A stretch of DNA of 15,872 nucleotides from Candidatus Latescibacterota bacterium. GTDB lineage: Bacteria; Latescibacterota; UBA2968; UBA8231. Under the pieces are notes generated by a model, which did not search any database, had not been told where the DNA came from, and saw only the letters and a program-made list of their open reading frames with translations. Below, one piece after another: positions 1-7,207 of this stretch. The position numbers and the translations under genes are program-made. Every line of letters begins with the position of its first letter. Position 1 is the first letter of the stretch. The stretch lies in NCBI GenBank assembly GCA_021295675.1, contig JAGWBY010000065.1:1-15872 (forward strand), read 5' to 3'.

Positions 1-1071
1 TTCTTCGCATGCCACTGCGTCGTCCTCCGCTTGGGCCTCAGCTAGTGCCGTGCGGTCAACCAGCAATGCACGGGCATAAGCCATCTGGATATTGAGCACA
101 GACTGGATCATCGCCTCGACTTTAGGCTTGATAATATGGCTTTGGTCGATCATGTAGGCGATATTCGCTGCTGCGGCACTACGCCGCTCAGCATTGAGGA
201 TCTCGTGGTAAATCAGGAAGACCTCGTAGAGATTTACCGACCCGGTGGTCACATCGTCATCGGCGTATTTGCGGTTGTTGAAGTGAAAACCACCCATCCG
301 CCCCTCGTCGAGGAGCAAGGCCACGATGTGCTCAATGTTGGTGGAGAGAGGATGGTGCCCTAGATCGACCAACACTTCGGCCTTCGGCCCAGCCTTAATG
401 GCGAAATTTAGCGCCATACCCCAGTCGGCAATGTCAGTATGATAAAATGCCGGTTCGAAGAATTTGTATTCAATGAGCATCCGCACCCCTTCGGGCAGCA
501 TTGCGTGAGTCTCACTTAGACATTCTTCAAAGCGCCGCTTGCGTGCAATGATATCGTCTTGGCCTGGGTAGTTCGTGCCGTCGGCAAACCAAAGGCTCAA
601 CACTGTGGACCCGGCCTGCTGCATGATATCCACACACTCGTGCATGTGATCGAGCGCTTTACGACGCACGGCCGGATCCCGATGGCCGAAACTGCCCAAT
701 TTGTATTCAGGCTCTTGGAAGACATTGGGATTGATTGCCCCAATGCACACGCCCAATTCCGCCACTTCTTGCCCCAGAGCGCCGTAGTCATCCACTTTAT
801 CCCACGGAATGTGCAAAGCCACGCCGGGACAGACACCCGTCACCTTGTGCACCTGGGCCGCATCGGCAAGCCGCTCGTGGACATCGCGAGCGGCACCGGG
901 CTGTTTGAAAACGCCAAAGCGCGTCCCAGAATTGCCATATCCCCAAGAAGGCGTCTCGATCTCTTGGGCTTTGAGCTTGGCTTTGATTTCTTCGACCTCG
1001 ATACCTTGGCCTGAGAGCATTTCGGCTAAAGCTGCGAATTCCTCCTCTATATTATGCTGTGGGATTCCCAT
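1..1071 (-). CDS. rhaI: L-rhamnose isomerase, RhaI type (C-terminus cut by window edge)
   Basis: Interconverts L-rhamnose and L-rhamnulose in the cytoplasm, the first step of rhamnose breakdown. I translated 357 codons from an ATG at 1069-1071, preceded by AAAGGAG; the frame stays open to base 1, so roughly 60-70 C-terminal residues are missing. The sequence follows the Pseudomonas stutzeri-type enzyme (rhizobial/Gram-positive RhaI family), a metal-dependent TIM barrel, not E. coli RhaA. Metal-site residues seen here are E201 ([11 protein letters not shown]), D236 and H239 (VDLGHH), H263 ([10 protein letters not shown]), D271 and D273 (ADDD) and D309 (MIDQSH). From memory these match the P. 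stutzeri ligands with a constant offset of 18. The upstream neighbour, 95 bases away, is a Gfo/Idh/MocA oxidoreductase, suggesting a sugar-catabolism unit. Family members act on several aldoses, so the in vivo substrate is likely but not certain. Confidence 0.9.
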   Translation of the reverse strand, partial: MGIPQHNIEEEFAALAEMLSGQGIEVEEIKAKLKAQEIETPSWGYGNSGTRFGVFKQPGAARDVHERLADAAQVHKVTGVCPGVALHIPWDKVDDYGALGQEVAELGVCIGAINPNVFQEPEYKLGSFGHRDPAVRRKALDHMHECVDIMQQAGSTVLSLWFADGTNYPGQDDIIARKRRFEECLSETHAMLPEGVRMLIEYKFFEPAFYHTDIADWGMALNFAIKAGPKAEVLVDLGHHPLSTNIEHIVALLLDEGRMGGFHFNNRKYADDDVTTGSVNLYEVFLIYHEILNAERRSAAAANIAYMIDQSHIIKPKVEAMIQSVLNIQMAYARALLVDRTALAEAQAEDDAVACEE

Positions 1072-1166
1072 TCTACCTCTCCTTTAATTATTGGGCTTAG
1101 CAGGTCAAGTCGGTACATCGGGACGGTAGTTATATGCAACCGCTGCGGCCTGCTCCCGTCTCACCC

Positions 1167-2129
1167 TTAGGCGTTCTGCAGAACTTGTAGCTGGAGTTCG
1201 AGGTTGCGCAACCCGACTTCGCCGGATACGAGCGGCGTTAGTTTAGGCTGTATTGCCGCTTCGGTAAACCGGGCGATGAGTAGCGACATAAAATCATCTC
1301 CGACCAGCTCTGATTCACCCGTGCTGAGCACTGAACAATAAGTCCCGTCGGGCGCAGGTCGCCCCGCGCAATCGACCAAAAAGCCATTGACGCCGAATCG
1401 CCGCAGGGGTTGGCCTGCATGCAGGTCGCGGACGATGATTTCGCAAAGGCAACTTCCCGCCGAGTTGGCAAAACTGAAACAGGCCCGCACTTCCCCGCTC
1501 CCGGATGCCACTTGTAGCGACTCAGGCTCCATGACGCCGTCGGGCATCCAAGCCAAAAGCATACTCAGGGGGTGAGGCGCCATATCGATCCACACCTCCG
1601 CGGCGCTGCGGCGACGCCCCCGCGCCAAGGTCTCCATTTCCGCGTAAAAGGATTCTACGGTAGCGAGCGAACCGCGGGCCTCTTCGTATAGCTGCCGGTA
1701 GTAGGGTAGCGAAGCAGCGTATTGAGTACAGACCCCCAAGTGCAGATCGGTTTGCTGCGCCAAATCAACCAAGGCTCGCGCTTGCATCAGCGTCTGCTCC
1801 GCTCCATCCGAATGCCAGACTAAGGGCTTTTCGCAGAGGACGTGACAACCCCGCTCAAGAGCGTATTTGACACAGTCGAAATGGGCTTCGTTCGGCAGAC
1901 AGACGTCGACCACATTGGGAACTTCTTCGCTCAGCAGCCGGGCCAAATCCCAATAGCCTTGGCCCGAAAAGGGAAAAATATCGCGTAGAACGCGCTCTGT
2001 AGCAGCGGCACTTTCCCGACTGCGGCCCAAAAAGCCAACCACTTGCGCACCGGCGCGGTGGAACCACTTGGCGTGATGCTTACCAATGCCGTTAGCACCG
2101 GCGATGGCGACGCGCAGGGGCTCTTCCAT
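1167..2129 (-). CDS. Gfo/Idh/MocA family NAD(P)-dependent oxidoreductase
   Basis: A 320-residue cytoplasmic dehydrogenase of the Gfo/Idh/MocA superfamily, which oxidises or reduces sugars, inositols and related polyols with NAD(P). The N-terminal Rossmann fold opens with VAIAGANGIGKHH (residues 7-19). The family EKP motif is at 100-102 (CEKPLVW). The C-terminal alpha/beta domain carries the conserved D182 and H186 in IDMAPHPLS, the usual catalytic position. Length is typical. The ATG at 2129 has AGAGGAAAG directly upstream. The gene starts only 20 bases after a perfect terminator stem, so it either relies on read-through or has a promoter I cannot see. It precedes rhaI and is probably co-transcribed with it, which hints at a rhamnose-related or other deoxysugar substrate. 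The exact substrate cannot be read from the sequence. Confidence 0.85.
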   Translation of the reverse strand: MEEPLRVAIAGANGIGKHHAKWFHRAGAQVVGFLGRSRESAAATERVLRDIFPFSGQGYWDLARLLSEEVPNVVDVCLPNEAHFDCVKYALERGCHVLCEKPLVWHSDGAEQTLMQARALVDLAQQTDLHLGVCTQYAASLPYYRQLYEEARGSLATVESFYAEMETLARGRRRSAAEVWIDMAPHPLSMLLAWMPDGVMEPESLQVASGSGEVRACFSFANSAGSCLCEIIVRDLHAGQPLRRFGVNGFLVDCAGRPAPDGTYCSVLSTGESELVGDDFMSLLIARFTEAAIQPKLTPLVSGEVGLRNLELQLQVLQNA

Positions 2130-2143
2130 CTTTCCTCTAATAG

Positions 2144-2173
2144 AAAAAGAGCCGACAGCCCATCTGTCGGCTC
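2144..2173 (-). terminator. Rho-independent terminator after the small basic-protein gene
   Basis: A perfect 10-bp stem, GAGCCGACAG (2149-2158) with CTGTCGGCTC (2164-2173), encloses a 5-base loop. On the minus strand it is followed at once by TTTTT (2148-2144). It lies 32 bases after the stop codon of the 38-residue gene. This is a textbook intrinsic terminator. The downstream oxidoreductase start is only 15 bases past the T run. Confidence 0.88.
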
Positions 2174-2205
2174 TCCTAAGGCTAGTGGTCTCTAGCTTTA
2201 GCTAT

Positions 2206-2322
2206 CTACTTCTTCCGCGGTGACAGCTTGGCCTCCTGAGCGCGTTGCTTCAAGCGCTTTTTGCGCCGCTGCCGCCGACTCCTCAATTCCTTATCTCTCA
2301 TTCTGCCTTTACTCGAACCCAT
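2206..2322 (-). CDS. Small very basic protein, 38 residues, function unknown
   Basis: This short gene encodes a 38-residue protein starting MGSSKGRMRDKEL and ending AQEAKLSPRKK. About half of its residues are Arg or Lys, with an R/K-rich core at about residues 14-27. A near-ideal ribosome site, AGGAGG (2331-2336), sits 8 bases before the ATG. A strong sigma-70-like promoter overlaps the end of pyrB just upstream, and a perfect terminator follows, so it looks like a complete monocistronic unit. Composition resembles tiny ribosomal or ribosome-associated proteins such as THX, the bS22/mS38 (COX24-like) group or DUF6800. I cannot make a firm match to any of them. Nucleic-acid or rRNA binding is an inference from charge alone. 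Confidence refers to its being a real gene. Confidence 0.78.
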   Translation of the reverse strand: MGSSKGRMRDKELRSRRQRRKKRLKQRAQEAKLSPRKK

Positions 2323-2350
2323 CTGTGTATCCTCCTAAGAATAAGTCGGC

Positions 2351-2379
2351 AATATATTCGGCGATACCACTGAGGTCAA
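2351..2379 (-). promoter_or_regulatory. Sigma-70-type promoter for the small basic-protein gene
   Basis: On the minus strand a -35 box TTGACC (2374-2379, 5 of 6 consensus bases) and a -10 box TATATT (2351-2356, 5 of 6) are separated by exactly 17 bases. The -35 overlaps the pyrB stop codon. Predicted transcription start is near 2344, about 20 bases before the ATG at 2322. This is the best promoter match I found in the window. Confidence 0.65.
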
Positions 2380-3299
2380 GCGAGGATCATCCGCAAAAGA
2401 GCCATGCGCACGTACAGCCCGTTATGGGCTTGGCGAAAATAGGCCGCCCTCGGGTCTGCGTCCACTTCCGGGTCAATCTCATCGACGCGCGGCAACGGGT
2501 GCATGACAACAGCGTGTTCCTGCATACAGTCCATCACCGAGCGATCGACAATGTACTTGCCTCGCGCCTGCTCGTATTCTCCCGTGCGGTCGCCAAAGCG
2601 CTCCTTTTGGATGCGCGTCTGATAGACGACATCGGCCTGCCTCGCCACTTCATGGAGGTCGTCCACCTCCTCGAAAGGGACCTGGTGCCGCTGCAAATAA
2701 TCCTTTATGTCGTCCTTCATCCGCACCGTCTCAGGCGCGACGAAGTACATCTTAACGCCCTCGTACTTGGCCAGCAGATAGCACAGCGAACGCACTGTCC
2801 GTCCGTTGGCCAAATCCCCCACCAGAGCAATGGTAATTTTTTCGAGGCGACCGATCTCGCGGTGAATAGTAAAGAGGTCCAAGAGGGCTTGGGTCGGGTG
2901 CTGCCCGGCCCCGTCGCCGGCGTTGATTATCGGGATGCCAGCGACAGCAGCAGCTCGGTTGCTAGCCCCGCTTTCGTAGTGTCGCAACACGATCACATCC
3001 GAGTATCCAGCAACGACGCGAATGGTGTCCTCAAGGGTCTCGCCCTTAGCGGCCGAAGAAAATTCCTGGGCGCTCTCGGTTGTAATGACAGCCCCGCCCA
3101 ACCGCGTCATCGCCGACTCAAAGGACAGCCGCGTCCGCGTACTAGGCTCGTAGAACAGCGTCGCCATGACCCGGCGATTGAGGATATTGGACCCGTAGTG
3201 CTGCACTACTTGCTCCATCTCTTGAGCTGTGGAAAAAATAGACTCTATCAAGTCTAGGTTGAATTGCTGCGCTTCGAGGACGTGATAAAGGCGATCCAT
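2376..3299 (-). CDS. pyrB: Aspartate carbamoyltransferase, catalytic subunit
   Basis: Joins carbamoyl phosphate and L-aspartate to give N-carbamoyl-aspartate, the committed step of pyrimidine synthesis, in the cytoplasm. The 307-residue length is typical of a catalytic chain. The carbamoyl-phosphate site reads FYEPSTRTRLSFES at residues 49-62. The mobile loop S81/S82...K85 follows (EFSSAAKGETLED). HPTQALLD is at 134-141, the domain-linking LVGDLANGRTVRSL at 159-172 and the aspartate-site HPLPRVDEI at 267-275. All key residues are present and nothing appears broken. The ATG at 3299 follows GAGGAG, which overlaps the fabZ stop region with a 10-base gap, so it is probably co-transcribed with skp-fabZ. 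No regulatory subunit gene (pyrI) or dihydroorotase gene is adjacent. Confidence 0.96.
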   Translation of the reverse strand: MDRLYHVLEAQQFNLDLIESIFSTAQEMEQVVQHYGSNILNRRVMATLFYEPSTRTRLSFESAMTRLGGAVITTESAQEFSSAAKGETLEDTIRVVAGYSDVIVLRHYESGASNRAAAVAGIPIINAGDGAGQHPTQALLDLFTIHREIGRLEKITIALVGDLANGRTVRSLCYLLAKYEGVKMYFVAPETVRMKDDIKDYLQRHQVPFEEVDDLHEVARQADVVYQTRIQKERFGDRTGEYEQARGKYIVDRSVMDCMQEHAVVMHPLPRVDEIDPEVDADPRAAYFRQAHNGLYVRMALLRMILA

Positions 3300-3309
3300 C
3301 AGATGCTCC

Positions 3310-3747
3310 TCAACGGCCTTCCCGCTCCCCCAATACCGCCATAATCTCCGCCTGTGCCACCACTTCCTCCCCCACTATTGCTCGCCCTTGCAACTTACAG
3401 GACGCGCCCCGTTGCCTGAGTACCGTTAGCTCCAGTCGCAATTGATCCCCCGGCACGACCGGGCGGCGAAATTTGCAGCGATCAATCCCAGCGAAAAAAG
3501 GCACCTTGGATTCGGGGTTCTCCACGCCACTCAACATCATTGCGCAACCCGCTTGCGCCAGTGCCTCGACGATCAGCACTCCGGGCATGACCGGATAACC
3601 GGGAAAATGTCCTTGGAAAAACGATTCGTTGGCCGTCACATTCTTCAAGGCTACGACGCGTTCTCCAGGTTCCAATTCGAGGATGCGGTCAATGAGCAGC
3701 AGCGGATAGCGGTGCGGCAACAGGTCGAGAATCTCCGTTGAATTCAC
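3310..3747 (-). CDS. fabZ: 3-hydroxyacyl-ACP dehydratase FabZ
   Basis: Removes water from beta-hydroxyacyl-ACP in type II fatty-acid elongation, supplying acyl chains for phospholipids and, where present, lipid A. The 145-residue hot-dog-fold protein has the family start LLPHRYPLLLIDR (9-21). The catalytic H47 is in FQGHFPGYPVMPGV and the catalytic E61 in LIVEALAQAG. It starts with GTG at 3745-3747, which overlaps the stop codon of skp in a GTGA junction, so the two are translationally coupled. In proteobacteria skp and fabZ flank lpxD in the lpx cluster. Here lpxD, lpxA and lpxB are absent and pyrB follows directly. It is a stand-alone FabZ, not an LpxC-FabZ fusion. Confidence 0.95.
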   Translation of the reverse strand: MNSTEILDLLPHRYPLLLIDRILELEPGERVVALKNVTANESFFQGHFPGYPVMPGVLIVEALAQAGCAMMLSGVENPESKVPFFAGIDRCKFRRPVVPGDQLRLELTVLRQRGASCKLQGRAIVGEEVVAQAEIMAVLGEREGR

Positions 3748-4280
3748 TCCTGCTCCTCTTCTTTTTCCTTCTCCATCAGTTCCAGTAACTGCTCGGTTAG
3801 ATCGTACTCTTCCTTGGCAAAAACCAGCCCGCTCGAAGACGCGGCGGCGTCGAAAATAAAGTCGTAGCCCTTTTCCTCGGCCATGCCCTGAATGGCGTCG
3901 TTGATCTTTTGGAAGATCGGCTCGGACAGCTCGATATTCTTGCGCATCAGCTCTCCTTCGGGGCCGAACTTCTCTTGGGTAAATTGCTGGAGTTGCTGCA
4001 TTTTGGTCTCGAACTCAGCCTGTAGTTCCGCCTTTTTCGCTTCGCTCAACAGCAACTCCTGCCGCCGAAAATCCTCTTGTAGCTTAAGCAGCTTGGCCTC
4101 GCGGTCCTTAGCTTGGTTCTCGTAGTCTTGGCGTAGCTGGTCCAACGTGCGCTGCGCATCCCGGAATTCGGGCAGGCGCTCTTTGAGCACTTCCGAATCA
4201 ATGTAGCCTATTTTCAACTGAGCCGAGGCACTTGTGGCGCAACAGGCCACGACGAGGGTGAACAATAGGGCACGTTTCAT
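3744..4280 (-). CDS. skp: Skp/OmpH-family periplasmic chaperone
   Basis: A 178-residue secreted protein of the OmpH/Skp family. In proteobacteria Skp trimers hold unfolded outer-membrane proteins in the periplasm on their way to the BAM complex. The signal peptide is about residues 1-20 (basic MKR, hydrophobic core, ASA then QLKIG at the likely cleavage point). The mature N-terminus KIGYIDSEVL is the family signature (usually KIGYVD/N). Residues about 40-110 are charged and Gln-rich, predicted as long coiled-coil tentacles. The C-terminus is Glu-rich. The ATG at 4280 has AGAGGAG six bases upstream. A weak promoter candidate lies at 4314-4342 (TTGAAT, 17 bases, TTCAAT; 4 of 6 matches each). 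BamA is encoded two genes upstream, which fits the role. Confidence 0.9.
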   Translation of the reverse strand: MKRALLFTLVVACCATSASAQLKIGYIDSEVLKERLPEFRDAQRTLDQLRQDYENQAKDREAKLLKLQEDFRRQELLLSEAKKAELQAEFETKMQQLQQFTQEKFGPEGELMRKNIELSEPIFQKINDAIQGMAEEKGYDFIFDAAASSSGLVFAKEEYDLTEQLLELMEKEKEEEQE

Positions 4281-4376
4281 ATTTACTCCTCTTTATGGAC
4301 GAGAATCAATGGGATTGAAGTTGCGTTCATTTTTTAATTCAACTGCGCTACTCTCGCTGCAACGGGTGTCAGACTA

Positions 4377-4679
4377 CTATTTGATCTGCATCTTGATCTT
4401 GGATCGCTTGCGCCGCCTCAACGAGAGACCACCAAAGCCGCTGATAACGGCAATGTAAAACCCAACATCGTACCACCAGCCTGTGTTTTGCGGTTCATAG
4501 AGGCGGATGTCCGAGTTAAACAAGCCCCAGATGAGCGATATGGGAGCAATCCAACCGTGCCAGATTCCCCAGAAAAATCCGGCGGGATTCGCTTCAGTGT
4601 GTTTCCCGTCGCCAGGGACACACCCAGCAAGGGAAATCAGAAAGATCAAGACAAGTATGCAGATCAACTGTTTGGCCAT
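4377..4679 (-). CDS. Small predicted lipoprotein, unknown function
   Basis: A 100-residue protein starting MAKQLICILVLIFLISLAGC. A hydrophobic signal and the lipobox LAGC (Cys at residue 20) predict lipid attachment after signal peptidase II cleavage. The mature part holds AGFFWGIWHGWIAPISLIWGLF, then YEPQNTGWWYDVGFYIAVISGFGG, two hydrophobic stretches that could span or lie on a membrane, and a basic tail RRRKRSKIK. I recall similarly worded Trp-rich small proteins (GIWHGWIAP...NTGWWYD) in many bacteria, always without a known function; that is a memory, not a search. The ATG at 4679 is preceded by AGGA. A GTG at 4712 would add 11 residues but spoil the signal peptide. It sits between bamA and skp, suggesting an envelope role, which is an inference. 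Confidence 0.75.
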   Translation of the reverse strand: MAKQLICILVLIFLISLAGCVPGDGKHTEANPAGFFWGIWHGWIAPISLIWGLFNSDIRLYEPQNTGWWYDVGFYIAVISGFGGLSLRRRKRSKIKMQIK

Positions 4680-4774
4680 AGCAAATCCTGCGTCGGTCCG
4701 TTCTTCTGTCACCCCAAGCTGAATTGTATAAGATACGACTTGGCAGAATTTTGTGAAACAGCGGACACAACAAG

Positions 4775-4802
4775 GCCCAAGATGCCAGGCGACATCTTGG
4801 GC
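4775..4802 (-). terminator. Hairpin after bamA, probable terminator
   Basis: A perfect 10-bp inverted repeat, GCCCAAGATG (4775-4784) and CATCTTGGGC (4793-4802), with an 8-base loop lies 27 bases after the bamA stop. On the minus strand the stem is followed by CTTGTTGTG, a poor T tract, so termination may be partial or Rho-assisted. It would separate the clpC-bamA transcript from the lipoprotein-skp-fabZ-pyrB genes. Confidence 0.6.
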
Positions 4803-4829
4803 TTCGTCTTGTGCTCCTGAGATTAGAGC

Positions 4830-6305
4830 CTAGTAAAACTGCGGCCCAAACTGGAAGTGGGTCTTCCAGCCTCTAGGCTGCGCATTCCCATCTTTATCTT
4901 TCTCGGGGTCAAAACCATAGCCGAAATCGAAGCCGATCATCCCCAGCATCGGCGTCTGGACGCGAAAGCCAAAGCCCAGCGAGCGCCTGAGGTCTAAGGG
5001 ATTGAGGTCGGGAATCGTCGCCCAAGCGTTGCCCGCGTCTGCGAAGAGAATGCCGTACACTTGCTGCTCTGCTATCGGAAAACGGTACTCTAGGTTCAAC
5101 ACCATCATCGAGCGGCCGCCGAGGGGAATCCCGCTGTCGCTCTTCGGGCCCAAGGAGTAATCCTGATAGCCCCGGACCTGTCCGTCCCAGTAATCAATAC
5201 CGCCTGGAGTAAACAGATCATAGTACGAAATGAGGCCGTCGTCCTCGTCGGAAAAACCATCTATAACCGCGACTTTGGTCTCCAAACTCCAGACGAACTT
5301 CCACCAACTTGGCCGGTAATAGTTAAAATTCACTTCGTGGTTGTGGAAGTCCACATCGCCAGCCACGATCGAAGTCGCAACCGATGGAGTGTAGCTAAAA
5401 ACCGTCCCCTTGGTCGGAAATTCGGCCCGGTCGCGCGTATCGCGCGTATAGATCAACTCAAAGCGGCTCGTAAGCCGATCTTGGTAGCGGAGATCGCTTG
5501 CCAATGGAGCGTTGCCGTCGGCAAAGTCGGAATAGCCTTGGCTATAAAGGCGATAGCCCAGCGAAAGGCTGGAATTAGCCGGCTTCTTCAACCGCCGACC
5601 CACGCGCACATTGATCGACTTGCGATTGGATTTCCAGAGGATCGAATCGTACCTGCCTGACCGGTAGTCGTAGTAATGGAGGTTTTGCGTATAAGCGCGC
5701 GCCGACAAACTAGTCGGGGTGTCAAAAAGCCACGGCTCGGTAAAACCGACGAGGAACTGCTCGCGCCGGGTGCCGAACTCCCAGTTAAAGTCCAGACTCT
5801 GACCCATGCCGCGGAAGTTGGGAATCTGCAGGCCGATTTGGCCTACCATCTTGTCGCGGTCCGAATACCCCGCCCCCATAGACGCTTGCCCCGTCTGCCG
5901 CTCATCAACGTGAAACACCATATCCACCAGCCGCTCGTCCTCGCCGGTGCTGTATTGGGGCTGGATTTGCACATCTTTGAAAAAGTTCAACAGCATTATG
6001 CGCCGCTGACTTTCTTGAACGAGATTTTGCTGATAAATATCGCCCGGACGCAATTCGATCTCGCGCCGGATCACCTTCTCTCGCGTCTTAGTATTGCCGG
6101 CGACCTCGACCTTGCGAATCGTCCACGGTTGCCCTTCAAAAACCTGAAACGACACGTCAATCGAGTCGTTGCGAATCGTCTCCTGCGGCACCACGCGCGT
6201 GTCCAAGTAGCCCTTCTCGTAATAGACAAAGCGCGCCAAATCGGCTAGTTCTGGCCCCGAGCGCCCATATACCATCCCCTCCTGCAACTCCAGCTTCTCC
6301 ACCAA
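4830..6305 (-). CDS. bamA: BamA, C-terminal part (POTRA 4-5 and beta-barrel), frame-broken
   Basis: This is the distal part of BamA, the core outer-membrane protein that folds and inserts beta-barrel proteins. It continues the gene that starts at 7206 but in another frame; the switch lies near 6325-6337, so the true reading extends a little upstream of the ATG at 6305. Residues 1-30 finish a POTRA domain (LVEKLELQEG...). The next POTRA begins at PWTIRKVEVAGNTKTREKVI. After about residue 130 come alternating barrel strands (MGAGYSDRDKMVGQIG). The Omp85 loop-6 motif VRGY is present in GQVRGYQDYSLG. The chain ends in an aromatic residue (FQFGPQFY), the usual beta-signal. Removing one base joins both parts into 791 residues, normal for BamA. 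Confidence 0.9.
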   Translation of the reverse strand: MVEKLELQEGMVYGRSGPELADLARFVYYEKGYLDTRVVPQETIRNDSIDVSFQVFEGQPWTIRKVEVAGNTKTREKVIRREIELRPGDIYQQNLVQESQRRIMLLNFFKDVQIQPQYSTGEDERLVDMVFHVDERQTGQASMGAGYSDRDKMVGQIGLQIPNFRGMGQSLDFNWEFGTRREQFLVGFTEPWLFDTPTSLSARAYTQNLHYYDYRSGRYDSILWKSNRKSINVRVGRRLKKPANSSLSLGYRLYSQGYSDFADGNAPLASDLRYQDRLTSRFELIYTRDTRDRAEFPTKGTVFSYTPSVATSIVAGDVDFHNHEVNFNYYRPSWWKFVWSLETKVAVIDGFSDEDDGLISYYDLFTPGGIDYWDGQVRGYQDYSLGPKSDSGIPLGGRSMMVLNLEYRFPIAEQQVYGILFADAGNAWATIPDLNPLDLRRSLGFGFRVQTPMLGMIGFDFGYGFDPEKDKDGNAQPRGWKTHFQFGPQFY

Positions 6306-7206
6306 CTCGTCGGTGCCGAAAAGCTCGTAACCGGTACTGTAGCCCTTCGTCGATTTCCACGTTGATGAACAAGTGCCGCCGCGTCGAGTCGTAATAGACG
6401 CTGTCGCGCACTATGGCCGCCTGCTGAAAACCCAAGCTGCGATAATACGCCAGTAGCTTCTGCTTGTCCTCCTCGTACGTATCGCCGTTGAACTCGCCCT
6501 TGCGCCACCAGCGCTTCTCCTCGGTTTCCATCAATGACACCAACCGGCGTGGCTCCGGCCCTTGGCCATCCCATTTTTGCGGCCGCCGGGGACTGCGCGC
6601 TGGCAGCTCTCGGCTGTCGATTACCGTGCCGTCGGCGCGGTGTTGGATCAAGCGGATCTGCTTGATCTGCACTTTGGACCCCTCGTTGATATCGTATTGG
6701 AGGAAGACCTCACCTTCTTCCGCGCCGGCAAAGGTCTGGCCTTTGACCTCGGCGCGCAGGTAGCCCTTCTCGCGATAGAGGTCGAGGATTTTCTGCTCGC
6801 CCCGCACCACATCTCTCGGCGCGATAACCTGACCGGTGATCAAGCTCAGCGCCTCCTTGAGGTCTTTCTCCTTGATATTTTTCTGCCCCTTGAACTGCAA
6901 ACCCTCTAAGGCTGGGTATTCTTCAACCATGATGATCAGGTTGATTCCTTCGGAGACGGGGTCGCCCCATATCTGGATATCCTCAAAGACGTTGAGTCCT
7001 TGGAGATCGCGCACTGCCTGCTGCACGTTCTCTTGCGACAGCTCAACTCCAGGCTCCAAGCCCACCGTGGTCAGGATCAGCGACTTGGCCACCTTGCGCA
7101 GCTTACCCTGCACCTCGATCGAGACAACCTCTTGGGCCTCGACCGCGTTCCCCATCAACCCCACAGAGACGATAGCAAAAAGTATAGTGCGGAAATTCTT
7201 CTTCAT
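6157..7206 (-). CDS. bamA: BamA, N-terminal part (signal peptide and POTRA 1-3), frame-broken
   Basis: The proximal part of BamA. The signal peptide is about residues 1-24 (MKKNFRTILF, hydrophobic core, VEA before QEVVSIEV). POTRA domains follow, starting at VSIEVQGKLRKVAKSLI, LEGLQFKGQKNIKEKDLKEAL and VQIKQIRLI. The third ends near VYYDSTRRHLFINVEIDEGLQYR. Beyond that point this frame becomes Arg/Gly-rich and unlike any POTRA (RAFRHRRVGGEAG...). The expected continuation (GYELFGTDELVEKLEL) is found one frame over, so only about the first 295 codons are authentic. The ATG at 7206 lies one base after the clpC stop (TGA-T-ATG) with no clear ribosome site, implying translational coupling to clpC. 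BamA is essential in diderms, so a sequence or assembly error is likelier than real loss. Confidence 0.9.
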   Translation of the reverse strand: MKKNFRTILFAIVSVGLMGNAVEAQEVVSIEVQGKLRKVAKSLILTTVGLEPGVELSQENVQQAVRDLQGLNVFEDIQIWGDPVSEGINLIIMVEEYPALEGLQFKGQKNIKEKDLKEALSLITGQVIAPRDVVRGEQKILDLYREKGYLRAEVKGQTFAGAEEGEVFLQYDINEGSKVQIKQIRLIQHRADGTVIDSRELPARSPRRPQKWDGQGPEPRRLVSLMETEEKRWWRKGEFNGDTYEEDKQKLLAYYRSLGFQQAAIVRDSVYYDSTRRHLFINVEIDEGLQYRLRAFRHRRVGGEAGVAGGDGIWALGARTSRFGALCLLREGLLGHARGAAGDDSQRLD

Positions 7207-7207
7207 A

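Noticed and set aside
1072..1166. Promoter in the 95-base gap before rhaI (a TTGACC is present).
   Set aside because: No acceptable -10 box lies 16-18 bases downstream of it; co-transcription with the upstream oxidoreductase is simpler.
2220..3257. A 345-codon open frame on the plus strand opposite pyrB.
   Set aside because: It is antisense to a fully conserved pyrB, shows no recognisable motif, and its composition follows from the pyrB codons. The small gene and promoter on the minus strand also lie under it.
4680..4712. A GTG start for the small lipoprotein at 4712.
   Set aside because: It would place 11 charged residues before a textbook lipoprotein signal peptide and has no clear ribosome site; ATG 4679 is better.
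6157..6305. Programmed frameshifting in bamA.
   Set aside because: No slippery run, stop-codon pause or internal Shine-Dalgarno element is seen at the switch, in contrast to prfB in the same window.
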